Of a stretch of 64,000 nucleotides of DNA, positions 8,157-16,225 are shown piece after piece (the first letter of the stretch is position 1; each line of letters begins with the position of its first letter). Origin of the DNA: Halobacillus hunanensis (GTDB taxonomy: Bacteria; Bacillota; Bacilli; Bacillales; Halobacillaceae); assembly GCF_900166655.1 (NCBI RefSeq), contig NZ_FVZB01000006.1, positions 992,001 through 1,056,000 on the forward strand. Reading direction: 5' to 3'. Below the pieces are notes generated by a model, which was not told the DNA's origin, did no database searches, and was given only the letters and a program-made list of their open reading frames with translations. The position numbers and the translations under genes are program-made.

Positions 8157-9572
8157 TTACTGTTCTTTTTCACTTGTCTGATCTCTGCGCCAGTATTCCA
8201 TTCCTTTGACACCTGGTAAATGATCCTGATAGAAAACAGGATCTTTCCCTTCCTTCCGCTGTCTATTGTAGTCTTTCAATGCAGCGTAAGCTACTTTAGA
8301 CAACCTAAAAATGGCATAAAGGTTAATTAATGCCATAATGCCCATTGTTAAATCGGCAAGTGACCACACAAGACCAAATTCGGCTACTGCACCGAATAGT
8401 ACCATTGCTAGCACAGCCAGGCGATAGATGAACATCCCAGTTGCACTTTCCTTTATGAACTCGATATTGGTTTCACCATAATAGTAGTTCCCAATAATTG
8501 AACTGAAAGCAAATAAGAAAATGGCTACTGCGATAAAGATAGCTGCCCATCGTCCCAATTGCGTTTCAAAGGCTAATTGTGTCAACTGTACACCATCAAG
8601 ATCCGTGTTCACGTACTCTCCGGAAAATAGGATGATAACAGCTGTAGCACTACAGATTAAAAGGGTATCTGTGAAAACACCTAGTGTTTGAATTAAACCT
8701 TGTTTGACCGGGTGCGATACCTCAGAGGTAGCTGCTGCGTTTGGTGCACTACCCATTCCGGCTTCGTTTGAGAATAATCCACGTTTAACTCCGACTAAGA
8801 TCATTCCACCAAAGGTTCCGCCGGCTATCTCTCTAAAACCAAAAGCTCCTTGAAAAATCATCCCGATCATTTGAGGAAGCTGTGGCAGATTCGCGATCAG
8901 TACATAAGCTGCCAATATAATATAGAAAATTGCCATGATTGGCACAACAAACTGTGTCACTTGAGCTATCCTTTTCAGACCACCGAAAATAATAAGAGCC
9001 GTAATAATAGTCAGGATAATGCCCATTGTCCACCGCTCTATATCAAAAGAACGTTCAAATGCCAACCTGATTGTATTGGATTGTACGGAGCTGAACACAA
9101 GTCCGTATGTAAACGTAATCGTTATGGCAAAGATAATTCCAAGCATTCGATTGTTAAGCCCTTTTTCCATATAATAGGCCGGGCCGCCTCGGTATTGATC
9201 TTTGTCAGGTATTTTATATACCTGAGCCAGAGTACTCTCGATAAAACTGGAAGCACCACCAAGGATGGCCACCATCCACATCCAGAATACAGCTCCAGGC
9301 CCCCCCACGGAAATAGCCGCAGCTACACCCGCTAAGTTCCCTGTCCCAACACGGGATGCTGTACTGATCGTGAAAGCCTGGAACGGCGACGTCCCTTTCT
9401 TTCCGTCAGCAGATATCGCCCGCTTATCAAATAAAACGCGAAACATTTCAGGGATATAACGAAATTGAGCAAAATTCAGACGAATAGTAAAATAAAGACC
9501 GAATCCTAAAAGTGCTGCAACTAGTATATATCCCCACATCCAGCCATTTAGCGTGGATATTAGTTCTTCCAT
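8157..9572 (-). CDS. Alanine/glycine:cation symporter (AGCS family)
   Basis: A 471-residue membrane transporter with about 11 hydrophobic segments. The AGCS hallmarks are clear: TASRVGTGNLAGVAAAISVG and GGPGAVFWMWMVAILG in the N-terminal half, and GLFSNEAGMGSAPNAAATS in the middle. Members (AlsT, DagA, GlnT) import alanine, glycine or glutamine with Na+ or H+. The C-terminal cytoplasmic tail is charged and ends PGVKGMEYWRRDQTSEKEQ. An excellent GGAGGTGA site precedes the ATG by 6 nt. It is a single-gene unit with its own terminator. The exact amino acid substrate cannot be fixed from sequence. Confidence 0.92.
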   Translation of the reverse strand: MEELISTLNGWMWGYILVAALLGFGLYFTIRLNFAQFRYIPEMFRVLFDKRAISADGKKGTSPFQAFTISTASRVGTGNLAGVAAAISVGGPGAVFWMWMVAILGGASSFIESTLAQVYKIPDKDQYRGGPAYYMEKGLNNRMLGIIFAITITFTYGLVFSSVQSNTIRLAFERSFDIERWTMGIILTIITALIIFGGLKRIAQVTQFVVPIMAIFYIILAAYVLIANLPQLPQMIGMIFQGAFGFREIAGGTFGGMILVGVKRGLFSNEAGMGSAPNAAATSEVSHPVKQGLIQTLGVFTDTLLICSATAVIILFSGEYVNTDLDGVQLTQLAFETQLGRWAAIFIAVAIFLFAFSSIIGNYYYGETNIEFIKESATGMFIYRLAVLAMVLFGAVAEFGLVWSLADLTMGIMALINLYAIFRLSKVAYAALKDYNRQRKEGKDPVFYQDHLPGVKGMEYWRRDQTSEKEQ

Positions 9573-9746
9573 ATCCCTTCACCTCCAAAAATTTAAAGAC
9601 ACTCACACTAGTTGGAATCTATTCATGATAGATTCTGAATGAAACCAATCAAATAAAAATAGAACCGATAAGATGCACTATTATTTACTTTACCAATAAT
9701 CGTACAAACTTAAAATAGGAATATGCGATTGAATTTTAAAAATAAA

Positions 9747-9768
9747 ACCATGGTGTCTTCACCATGGT
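9747..9768 (-). terminator. Orphan terminator-type hairpin
   Basis: A perfect stem ACCATGGTG/CACCATGGT with a 4-nt loop, followed on the minus strand by TTTTATTTTTAAAA. It has no intact minus-strand gene upstream, only transposase debris. The same stem and the flank AATAAAACCATGGTG recur at 12055-12076 after the thioesterase gene. Confidence 0.55.
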
Positions 9769-9774
9769 CAGCTT

Positions 9775-10038
9775 GTGCATGCGCTGCGCTATTGCCGCTT
9801 GCGTGGAAAAGGTAAAGTGAAGGAACAGGCGCTGATGACGGCTGCCTGCCAGAACATGAAAAAGCTCAGTGCACCCAAAAATCAAAAGCATCAGAAAACG
9901 ATCATGCGCCATGTGTGGGAGGACGACAAAGAACAGGTTCGGTTGGACCGGCTTTCCAATGAAGGAAAGTGGATATACCGTAGGAGAAAAGAGAAAGTCG
10001 AGCGTAGCTTCGCAGATTCAAAAGAACTGAAGAAATTC
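9775..10038 (+). pseudogene. Scrambled fragments of an IS1182-type transposase
   Basis: The frame from 9775 encodes HALRYCRLRGKGKVKEQALM...ACQNMKKL and then HVWEDDKEQ...RRKEKVERSFADSKEL. In IS1182-family DDE transposases the second block (RRKEKVERSFADSKEL) comes just before the first ((H)GLRYCRLRGK...QNMKKL). The order here is therefore permuted, and no N-terminal or DDE core is present. After SKEL the frame runs into a GC-rich palindromic element (10042-10155), past which a short stretch (KKLVEKQGFLQKRTF) may be more of the same debris. This is a decayed relic unrelated in sequence to the intact IS1182-type transposase at 32328. The rest of 9573-10366 shows no gene. Confidence 0.7.
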
Positions 10039-10041
10039 CAA

Positions 10042-10155
10042 GGAGCGAGGCCCCTTCCACTCCTGCGGAAGAACGAGTGAGCCGAGATCGCCGAGTGTGG
10101 GTTTCGCGAGGAAGCTCGGGCGCTCGTCCGCGGAAAGGGAAGGGGCTTTCGCTCC
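10042..10155. repeat. GC-rich imperfect palindromic element, 114 bp
   Basis: The ends are inverted copies: GGAGCGAGGCCCCTTCC at 10042-10058 and its near-complement GGAAGGGGCTTTCGCTCC ending at 10155. The interior is GC-rich with shorter inverted motifs (CTCCTGCGG/CCGCGG). Composition differs sharply from the AT-rich surroundings. It sits exactly where the transposase relic is broken. Similar in style to 42074-42200. It looks like the non-coding dispersed elements common in Bacillaceae genomes; mobility is unproven. Confidence 0.55.
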
Positions 10156-10262
10156 TGGCGGCAAGAAAAAAGCTTGTGGAAAAACAAGGGTTTCTCCAGA
10201 AGAGAACATTCCTAAGTGCACTCCCCCTTATCTCTAAGCATAGTTCCACTGTTAAATTTAAT

Positions 10263-10294
10263 GCCATCTGAGACATGAAATTGTCTCAGATGGC
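10263..10294. terminator. Hairpin downstream of nhaC
   Basis: A perfect 13-bp stem GCCATCTGAGACA/TGTCTCAGATGGC with a 6-nt loop, about 70 nt past the nhaC stop. The T run is weak on both strands, so it may be a poor terminator or an end structure of the neighbouring transposase relic. Confidence 0.4.
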
Positions 10295-10366
10295 TTTAAA
10301 GCTAACGTTCTTTTTCAACTTATTTAATATATTCCAGGGTACTTCATATTGGATGCCTTATAGCGT

Positions 10367-11764
10367 CTATTTCGCTTCACCTTTTTCGCTGTTATACCAG
10401 ATAAATTTCCCGGTATAGCCATAAACAACCGTTATAATAATGGATATGAAGCTTAACCACATAAACGGTAAGTACGATAGCGTTGACACGCCTAGGACAG
10501 CTGACATATATATGCCATTATCTGACCACGGCACCATTCCGGACGTCAACGTACTCCCAGACTCAGTATTTCGCGAAAGTACTGTTCGGTCAATGTCTAA
10601 ATCATCATAACGATTTTCGACAACCTTTGGTGTTAATATTAAGGAAACATACATTGCACAACCAATGAGATTTCCCAAAAAGCCTACAAAAACAGTAGAA
10701 GCGGTCAACCTTCCTGCGTTCGTCATAAACTTCTCGAATCGATTAACAATAACTTGGAGGGCGCCAATATGGTTTAACATTCCGCCAAAACCAAGTCCGA
10801 GCACAATAAGCAAGACAATATCCAGCATACTTGTGATCCCGCCGCGGTTTAGCAGGTTATCAATAAAGTCAACGCCTGAGTCCACACTAAATCCTGCATA
10901 TGCCGTATTAATGGCTGTCACAGGGGACATCCCTTGGAAAATGATTGCCCAAATAATACCGAATAAGGCTCCAAGCGAAATCGTAGGAATAGAAGGTTTC
11001 TTCATAACAAGTAATCCAATGACTACAACAGCAGGAACAAGAATGTACCAAGCTATATTAAAATTAGCTTTTAAGGCATTCATCACATTCTCCGTTTGGC
11101 TTAGATCAGCATTTCCATCTACATATATAAATCCAGCGAATGTAAATAACACTGCAGTAATAATAAACGTTGGAACACTGACATACATCATCGAACGAAT
11201 ATGTGAGATGACATTCACTTTTGCCATTGATGCAGCCAGTACCGTACTGTCTGATAGTGGTGACAATTTATCCCCGAAATAAGAACCAGATAAAACTGCG
11301 CCCGCAACCATTGGTAACGGAATGCCAAGTGCGTTTCCGATGCCCATCATAGCAATCCCTGCAGTTCCGGCAGTCCCCCATGAAGTCCCCGTAGCCAGGG
11401 ACGTAATGGCACAAATAATTAATGTGGCAAGGAGAAAAATACTCGGATGAATAACTTCCAGTCCGTAATAAATAAGGCTTGGCACGACCCCTCCAGCAAT
11501 CCATGAGCCAATTAGCGCCCCTACTGAAATAAGAATCAATACCGCCTCTAGACCATTGTAAATTCCATTTGTAATGGCCCCTTGTAAATCATCATATTTA
11601 TGGCCCAGCTTTAACCCAAATCCGATAATAATAAACCATGAAATAAAAAGAGCCAGCTGAATAGGCAGTTCAAAAAACATTATAAATGAAAATATAATCG
11701 CTAAAAAGATAACAAAAAATAACGCGACTTCAGTCAACTTTGGAAGTCTGGCTTGTGAAGACAT
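10367..11764 (-). CDS. nhaC: Na+/H+ antiporter, NhaC family
   Basis: A 465-residue, roughly 11-12 helix membrane protein. The motif TGTSWGTAGTAGIAMMGIG and the stretch SGSYFGDKLSPLSDSTVLAA are typical of NhaC antiporters, which expel Na+ in exchange for H+ and help salt and alkaline-pH tolerance; some relatives exchange malate and lactate or arginine and ornithine. I start at 11764 because AGGAGG lies 6 nt upstream of that ATG; the longer frame to 11860 has no ribosome-binding site and non-conserved residues. The promoter at 11984-12011 leaves a leader of about 210 nt, unusually long for a single-gene unit. Confidence 0.88.
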   Translation of the reverse strand: MSSQARLPKLTEVALFFVIFLAIIFSFIMFFELPIQLALFISWFIIIGFGLKLGHKYDDLQGAITNGIYNGLEAVLILISVGALIGSWIAGGVVPSLIYYGLEVIHPSIFLLATLIICAITSLATGTSWGTAGTAGIAMMGIGNALGIPLPMVAGAVLSGSYFGDKLSPLSDSTVLAASMAKVNVISHIRSMMYVSVPTFIITAVLFTFAGFIYVDGNADLSQTENVMNALKANFNIAWYILVPAVVVIGLLVMKKPSIPTISLGALFGIIWAIIFQGMSPVTAINTAYAGFSVDSGVDFIDNLLNRGGITSMLDIVLLIVLGLGFGGMLNHIGALQVIVNRFEKFMTNAGRLTASTVFVGFLGNLIGCAMYVSLILTPKVVENRYDDLDIDRTVLSRNTESGSTLTSGMVPWSDNGIYMSAVLGVSTLSYLPFMWLSFISIIITVVYGYTGKFIWYNSEKGEAK

Positions 11765-11983
11765 ATACTTCCTCCTGTTTTTATTAATGTTTGATACGTA
11801 CAGTTGATGATTGTACCTCCCATGACATCCTTTTTGTATGCGAAGCACCACAATATTCAACGCTTACTAAGACGTTGATACTTTGTGTGCTCATCCTCAA
11901 CAAGCTGTTCTTTCTATACAGGGAATTAAAATATGTACATATAAATTGATTGAAAATAGAAAAAACGCTTTTTGCCATGAATA

Positions 11984-12011
11984 AGTATAGCATGATAAGA
12001 AATATAGTCAA
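11984..12011 (-). promoter_or_regulatory. Sigma-A promoter of nhaC
   Basis: On the minus strand, TTGACT (12011-12006), a 16-bp spacer and TATACT (11989-11984). It is the best match to the vegetative consensus in the gap and points at nhaC. The leader between it and the start codon (11765-11977) has no gene I can support and no riboswitch class I recognise. Confidence 0.65.
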
Positions 12012-12054
12012 ACGGGCGCGTTATACATCAAAATGTTGGCAAAACACCAATAAA

Positions 12055-12076
12055 ACCATGGTGAACTCACCATGGT
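12055..12076 (-). terminator. Terminator of the thioesterase/CssRS operon
   Basis: A stem ACCATGGTG/CACCATGGT with a 4-nt loop, extended by AA/TT pairs, followed on the minus strand by TTTTATTGG. It lies 28 nt after the thioesterase stop and is nearly the same as the hairpin at 9747. Confidence 0.75.
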
Positions 12077-12103
12077 TTACAAATGGATATAACGTTTTTC
12101 CAG

Positions 12104-12625
12104 TTATTCGTCCTTCTTCCAAGGTAATCCTGTACCGAACAGTTCAGCTAGTTCCTTGGATTCTTTTCTTCTTAAATTCCGCTGTTCACGACGTTTAGCT
12201 GCACCTTCATGGAGCCATTTTTCTTCTTTAGATTCCGGATATACGGGCGGAACCGGAGTCGGCTGATTATGTTCATCAACAGCAACCATTGAAAGAAATG
12301 CTGTCGTACATACTTTTCTTTCACCGGTAAGTAAATTTTCCGTAATGGCTTTAACAAACACTTCCATTGAGGTATTGTGCGTCCAAGTTACAAAAGCTTC
12401 TAAACAAATTGTATCTCCTTCAAATACTGGCTGCAGAAAGTCTACAGAATCGGTTGATGCTGTAACAACCGGCTTACGGCAATGGCGGACAGATGCAATT
12501 GCTGCCACATCATCGATATAAGCCATCAGCTTTCCTCCAAATAATGTGCCATGGCTATTTGTATCTGGTGGGAGTACATGTGAATTCTTTACGGCTAATG
12601 AATCAATGCAAGGTTTAGCTTCCAT
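12104..12625 (-). CDS. Acyl-CoA thioesterase, YkhA-like hotdog fold
   Basis: A 173-residue single-hotdog acyl-CoA hydrolase. Typical elements: the LPPDTNSHGTLFGGKLMAYID motif near residues 20-40, where N and the HGTLFGG turn belong to the active site, then STDSVDFLQPV and VTWTHNTSMEV. It would release free CoA from fatty or short-chain acyl-CoAs. The start at 12625 (MEAKPC) is chosen because GAGAGGG is 5-6 nt before it; a further ATG at 12631 touches the SD. The start overlaps the end of the kinase gene by 11 nt, so translation is coupled and the gene is the last of the cssR-cssS-thioesterase unit. Confidence 0.87.
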   Translation of the reverse strand: MEAKPCIDSLAVKNSHVLPPDTNSHGTLFGGKLMAYIDDVAAIASVRHCRKPVVTASTDSVDFLQPVFEGDTICLEAFVTWTHNTSMEVFVKAITENLLTGERKVCTTAFLSMVAVDEHNQPTPVPPVYPESKEEKWLHEGAAKRREQRNLRRKESKELAELFGTGLPWKKDE

Positions 12626-14027
12626 TGTCATCCCTCTCTTTCTTTCTGGAATCGTTCCCTTCCTCTATTATATCACTTCTCAATGATGACATCCTTTTTG
12701 ATAATTTCATTTCAAAGGTTGCCCCGTTTTGCCCCTTATTATTATAGGCCTGGATTGTTCCGCCGCTGCGCTGGACAATCGCCCGGGAAATCGCCAATCC
12801 TAGGCCTGTTTCCCCTTGTTTTCCTTTAATAAACCGTTCAAACAATTGCGGCAGAAGCTCTTCTGGTATGCCATCCCCATCATCTGTAACCAGAATTCGC
12901 AGACTATCTCCTTCAACGTATGAAAGCAGAATAACTTCATGATTGGCATGACGAATTCCGTTTCCAATCATATTAATTAAGGCCTGAAGAATACGTTCCC
13001 TGTCCACAAACGTATGAAATGCCCCATCTGATTCGAGGCGTAATTCAATATCCCTTTCCTTTGCAAGGGGGACTAAACGATCCTTCGCTTGAGTAATGAC
13101 GTCAATCACATTTGTTGCTTGCGGATGATATACATCTTCATCGCTATCAAGTTTCGCTAACAAGATCATTTCGTTTACGATTTTTTTCAGACGTTCTGTT
13201 TCACTTACAATAACCGTCAGCCCTTTATCGGCTGCATCCTTTTCAAAGACACCGTCACGTATCCCTTCCGCATATCCTTGAATGGACATCAACGGGGTTT
13301 TTAATTCATGGGAAGCGTTTTGGAAAAACTGCTTTTGTGAGGTAATATAACGTTCCAATTCATGAGCCATTTGACGAACGCTTTGTTCAACCTCTTTTAT
13401 TTCACCACTCGATTTTACCGGCTGAACTTGAGAAAATTGCCGCTTCTCAATTTTCTTCACTTCTTGCTTTAAACGAGTAAGCGGAGTTACGAGTTTTCTA
13501 GTTAGAAAGTACCCCATAATAATGGCAAGCATCAATCCGATAAAGAAGACACCAGTCATTCGCTGTGCAAAAATAGCTTGTACAACTTGTAAATCATCTA
13601 ATGGAGTCGCAATTACTAAAATCATCCCGCTCCTGCTAGGTGCAAAGCCTAAATCATATACAACATAACTTTCACCTTGATGACCTTCCCACACTTCTTC
13701 TTCGATGAGATCACCATCATAATTTTCAACCCATTTTTGAGCGGTTTCAGCTGGCAGTGTACTGAATAAGACTTCTTCTCCGTAACGATCAAATAACACA
13801 ATAGGAAAATTACTGTCCTGAATAAATTGCGACAGTTGTGCCACTCGCTCTGACGGATTCTGCTCATTGGCAATATTTCTAAGTACTTCAGCACGACCTT
13901 CCAGCTGTCTCAATTCATCCTGCACAAGCAAGTCCATTAACAAAGAATAGACGAAGAAAGCTGTAAGCGACATAATGATAATAATGATCGCAGTAAATGC
14001 TGCATTGAGCTGATACAGAAGCCTCAT
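12615..14027 (-). CDS. cssS: Sensor histidine kinase, CssS-like
   Basis: A 470-residue membrane histidine kinase. The first helix is at 8-34, an extracytoplasmic sensor of about 120 residues follows, then the second helix at 158-175 and a HAMP linker. The HisKA motif NASHELKTPL has the phospho-acceptor H240. The N box is NMIGNGIRHANHE, followed by DDGDGI and GETGLGLAIS of the ATP domain. Gene order (divergent HtrA-type protease, then regulator, then kinase) is that of Bacillus cssRS, which senses misfolded secreted protein at the membrane-wall interface. It overlaps the regulator stop by ATGA. Orthology rests on context and domain layout. Confidence 0.85.
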   Translation of the reverse strand: MRLLYQLNAAFTAIIIIIMSLTAFFVYSLLMDLLVQDELRQLEGRAEVLRNIANEQNPSERVAQLSQFIQDSNFPIVLFDRYGEEVLFSTLPAETAQKWVENYDGDLIEEEVWEGHQGESYVVYDLGFAPSRSGMILVIATPLDDLQVVQAIFAQRMTGVFFIGLMLAIIMGYFLTRKLVTPLTRLKQEVKKIEKRQFSQVQPVKSSGEIKEVEQSVRQMAHELERYITSQKQFFQNASHELKTPLMSIQGYAEGIRDGVFEKDAADKGLTVIVSETERLKKIVNEMILLAKLDSDEDVYHPQATNVIDVITQAKDRLVPLAKERDIELRLESDGAFHTFVDRERILQALINMIGNGIRHANHEVILLSYVEGDSLRILVTDDGDGIPEELLPQLFERFIKGKQGETGLGLAISRAIVQRSGGTIQAYNNKGQNGATFEMKLSKRMSSLRSDIIEEGNDSRKKERDDNGS

Positions 14028-14716
14028 GATGACCCCCTATTTGATCTTAATCGATAGCCATGGCCCCAGACCGTTTCTAATGGAAGGTCTTTCATTTTTT
14101 TACGAAGCCGCTTCACTAAATCATCGACCGCCCGGTCACTGCCGAAGTAATCATCGCCCCAAACCTGAACAAGTAGTTCCTCCCTGCTAAAAGCACGGTT
14201 TTCCTGTTCTGCCAGGATCTTTAACATTTCAAACTCCTTTGTCGTCACCTCAATTTCCACCCCTTGAAAGTAAGCACTTCGCTCAACGTCATTTAAGGTA
14301 AGCTCATCAGCTTGAATAAGTTCAGATGATTCTTCCTCCTCTGGTTTCATAACTTCCCATCGTTTTAAATGCCGCTTTACGCGTGCAACCAGTTCCCTAG
14401 GGCTGAAAGGTTTCGTTAAATAATCATCGCCGCCTAACTCAAGGCCTAGAATTTTATCAACTTCTTCATCCTTCGCTGAAATAATGACAATCGGCACCTC
14501 TGATGTCTGTCTTACTTTTTTACAAAATTCATAGCCATCCATACCAGGAAGCATAAGATCAAGCACCCACAAGTCAGGCGGTTCCTCTTCAAACAGCTCC
14601 CATGCTGCTTCCGCTGTTTCAAGTGCCTTGACGTTAAACCCTTCTTTCATTAAGTAGCCTGTGACAATGTCGCGGATATTGGCATCATCTTCGACTAAGC
14701 CAATTGATTGATCCAT
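14024..14716 (-). CDS. cssR: Response regulator, OmpR/CssR type
   Basis: A 230-residue regulator with a receiver domain (acidic pair E9-D10/D11, phospho-acceptor D53 in VLDLMLPGMDG, switch lysine in YLTKPFSPREL) and a C-terminal winged helix (FEMLKILAEQENRAFSREELLVQVWG, then DRAVDDLVKRLRKKM). Start at 14716 because AAGGAGTGA lies upstream and the protein then begins at the family position (MDQSIGLVEDD); the longer frame to 14878 adds a non-conserved tail running into the shared promoter region. Inferred role: activation of the divergent htrA-type gene, and probably its own operon, during secretion stress. Confidence 0.87.
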   Translation of the reverse strand: MDQSIGLVEDDANIRDIVTGYLMKEGFNVKALETAEAAWELFEEEPPDLWVLDLMLPGMDGYEFCKKVRQTSEVPIVIISAKDEEVDKILGLELGGDDYLTKPFSPRELVARVKRHLKRWEVMKPEEEESSELIQADELTLNDVERSAYFQGVEIEVTTKEFEMLKILAEQENRAFSREELLVQVWGDDYFGSDRAVDDLVKRLRKKMKDLPLETVWGHGYRLRSNRGSS

Positions 14717-14743
14717 ATTATTTTCACTCCTTACGCTCAAGGC

Positions 14744-14801
14744 TTTTCTACATTTTCGCATACTTTTACGAAGAGAACCTCTTTTACACACTTTTTCCAC
14801 A
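14744..14801. promoter_or_regulatory. Candidate CssR-binding direct repeats
   Basis: TTTTC/A-type units recur on the plus strand at 14744 (TTTTCTACA), 14753 (TTTTCGCATA), 14764 (TTTTACG), 14782 (TTTTACACA) and 14792 (TTTTTCCACA), spaced about 9-11 bp or twice that, as expected for a regulator binding one face of the DNA. They lie in the 224-bp gap between cssR and the htrA-type gene, upstream of a weak plus-strand promoter (TTGCAA at 14844, TATCTA at 14866). Confidence 0.4.
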
Positions 14802-14940
14802 TTTACTCCAAAGTCATGCCATAACTCATCCGTAGAATAAAAGTTGCAAGAGGGAATCAGTTCGTTATCTAAATTCATCGCTACAGTAATTCCATACTCT
14901 ACTCTCTCTTATTTTTTCTAAGAAAGGGGTCATTAGAAAC

Positions 14941-16089
14941 ATGAATGATGAGAACAATAAAAAAACCAAACAGCACTACAAACGATCCGGTTTAGCTTAT
15001 GGAGTATTAGGAGCTATTATAGCCGTGTTTTTTATAACAACTGTATTCCAATGGCAGGGGATCTCGATAAACATCAATACGAGTAAACCTACTGCCCAAG
15101 CTGATGAGTTACAGCTAGGTAAAACTCAGGAAGCCGTAACACAGGCTGTTGATGAAGCAGAAGAGTCTGTGGTAGCTGTAAGCAATATTCAGGAAAGTCC
15201 CCGCGGTTTACAAAAAGCCGGCACTGGATCTGGGGTCATATATAAGAAAGACGGCGATCAAGCTTATATTGTGACCAACCATCATGTGGTAGCCAATGCT
15301 TCTGAAATTGAAGTGATTTTAAGTGATGGTACAAAAGTAAAAGCCGAATTGAAAGGCAGTGACCCACTAACAGACCTAGCCGTTTTACAAATAGATAGCG
15401 AACATGTCGAAGGGGTTGCAGATCTAGGGTCATCCGAAGACGTAGAGGTTGGCCAAACAGCCATAGCAATCGGTAACCCGCTTGGCATGGAGTTCGCTGG
15501 TTCAGTCACTAAAGGAATTGTCAGTGGTCTTAACCGTGATATTCCAGTAGATATTAACGGAGACCAACAGCCAGACTGGCAAACCGAAGTGATTCAAACC
15601 GATGCTGCTATTAACCCAGGAAATAGCGGCGGGGCACTGGTTAATCTTCAAGGTGAAGTCATAGGAATTAATTCTATGAAGATCGCTAAAAAAGAAGTAG
15701 AAGGCATCGGCTTTGCTATTCCGATGAGTGTGGTCAAGCCAGTCATTAAAGACCTAGAAACTCATGGAAGCGTGCAGCGACCTTACATGGGTGTATCCCT
15801 GAAGGATGTAAGGGAAGTTCCGAGTCCCATTCTTGAAAGAGAATTGAACTTGCCAGGCAGCATCCAGCAAGGTGTTATTGTTGCCGGTGTAGAGCAGGGG
15901 ACTCCTGCAGCTGATGCTAATCTGCAAAAGTATGACGTGATTACAAAGATTGACGACGAGAAAGTAAAATCGCTCATGAGTTTACGCCAATACCTATATA
16001 AGGAAGCCAAGATTGGCGAACAGGTAGAAATGACTGTTTACCGAAATGGTGAACCAATGAAAGTTTCACTCGAACTTTCCTCCCGATAA
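14941..16089 (+). CDS. htrA: Membrane-anchored HtrA/DegP-type serine protease
   Basis: A 382-residue protease/chaperone for misfolded proteins outside the membrane. An N-terminal basic cytoplasmic segment is followed by one membrane helix at about 19-38. The trypsin-like domain has the catalytic triad H115 (TNHHVV), D145 (DPLTDLAVL) and S229 (PGNSGG). One PDZ domain occupies roughly 280-380 (GVIVAGVEQGTPAADANLQ). Length and layout equal Bacillus HtrA/HtrB. It is divergent from CssRS, whose Bacillus relatives induce htrA and htrB, so autoregulated secretion-stress control is likely. AAAGGGGT lies about 10 nt before the ATG, and a strong terminator follows. Confidence 0.92.
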   Translation: MNDENNKKTKQHYKRSGLAYGVLGAIIAVFFITTVFQWQGISININTSKPTAQADELQLGKTQEAVTQAVDEAEESVVAVSNIQESPRGLQKAGTGSGVIYKKDGDQAYIVTNHHVVANASEIEVILSDGTKVKAELKGSDPLTDLAVLQIDSEHVEGVADLGSSEDVEVGQTAIAIGNPLGMEFAGSVTKGIVSGLNRDIPVDINGDQQPDWQTEVIQTDAAINPGNSGGALVNLQGEVIGINSMKIAKKEVEGIGFAIPMSVVKPVIKDLETHGSVQRPYMGVSLKDVREVPSPILERELNLPGSIQQGVIVAGVEQGTPAADANLQKYDVITKIDDEKVKSLMSLRQYLYKEAKIGEQVEMTVYRNGEPMKVSLELSSR

Positions 16090-16113
16090 AATATAAATTT
16101 AACCTCTCTCTAG

Positions 16114-16147
16114 AAAAGGACCTGTGACTAGAAGCACAGGTCCTTTT
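16114..16147 (+). terminator. Terminator of the htrA-type gene
   Basis: A stem AAAAGGACCTGTG/CACAGGTCCTTTT with an 8-nt loop and a run of seven T on the plus strand. Confidence 0.88.
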
Positions 16148-16225
16148 TTTATGTTCTGCTTATCCAGCTCAGAACTTTAAAGTATTTGGTTTATCACTAT
16201 CGATCCTTGTATTCATGTGCTGCCT

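Noticed and set aside
10077-10276. Several overlapping short frames on both strands
   Set aside because: They come from the GC-rich palindromic element, which is low in stop codons; no SD and no family resemblance except a possible transposase scrap.
11784-12011. Minus-strand 75-codon frame in the nhaC leader
   Set aside because: It has no convincing SD, its composition is not protein-like, and it overlaps the nhaC promoter.
14717-14878. N-terminal extension of the CssR reading frame
   Set aside because: The extra 54 residues are not conserved and run into the control region; a clear SD lies before the ATG at 14716.
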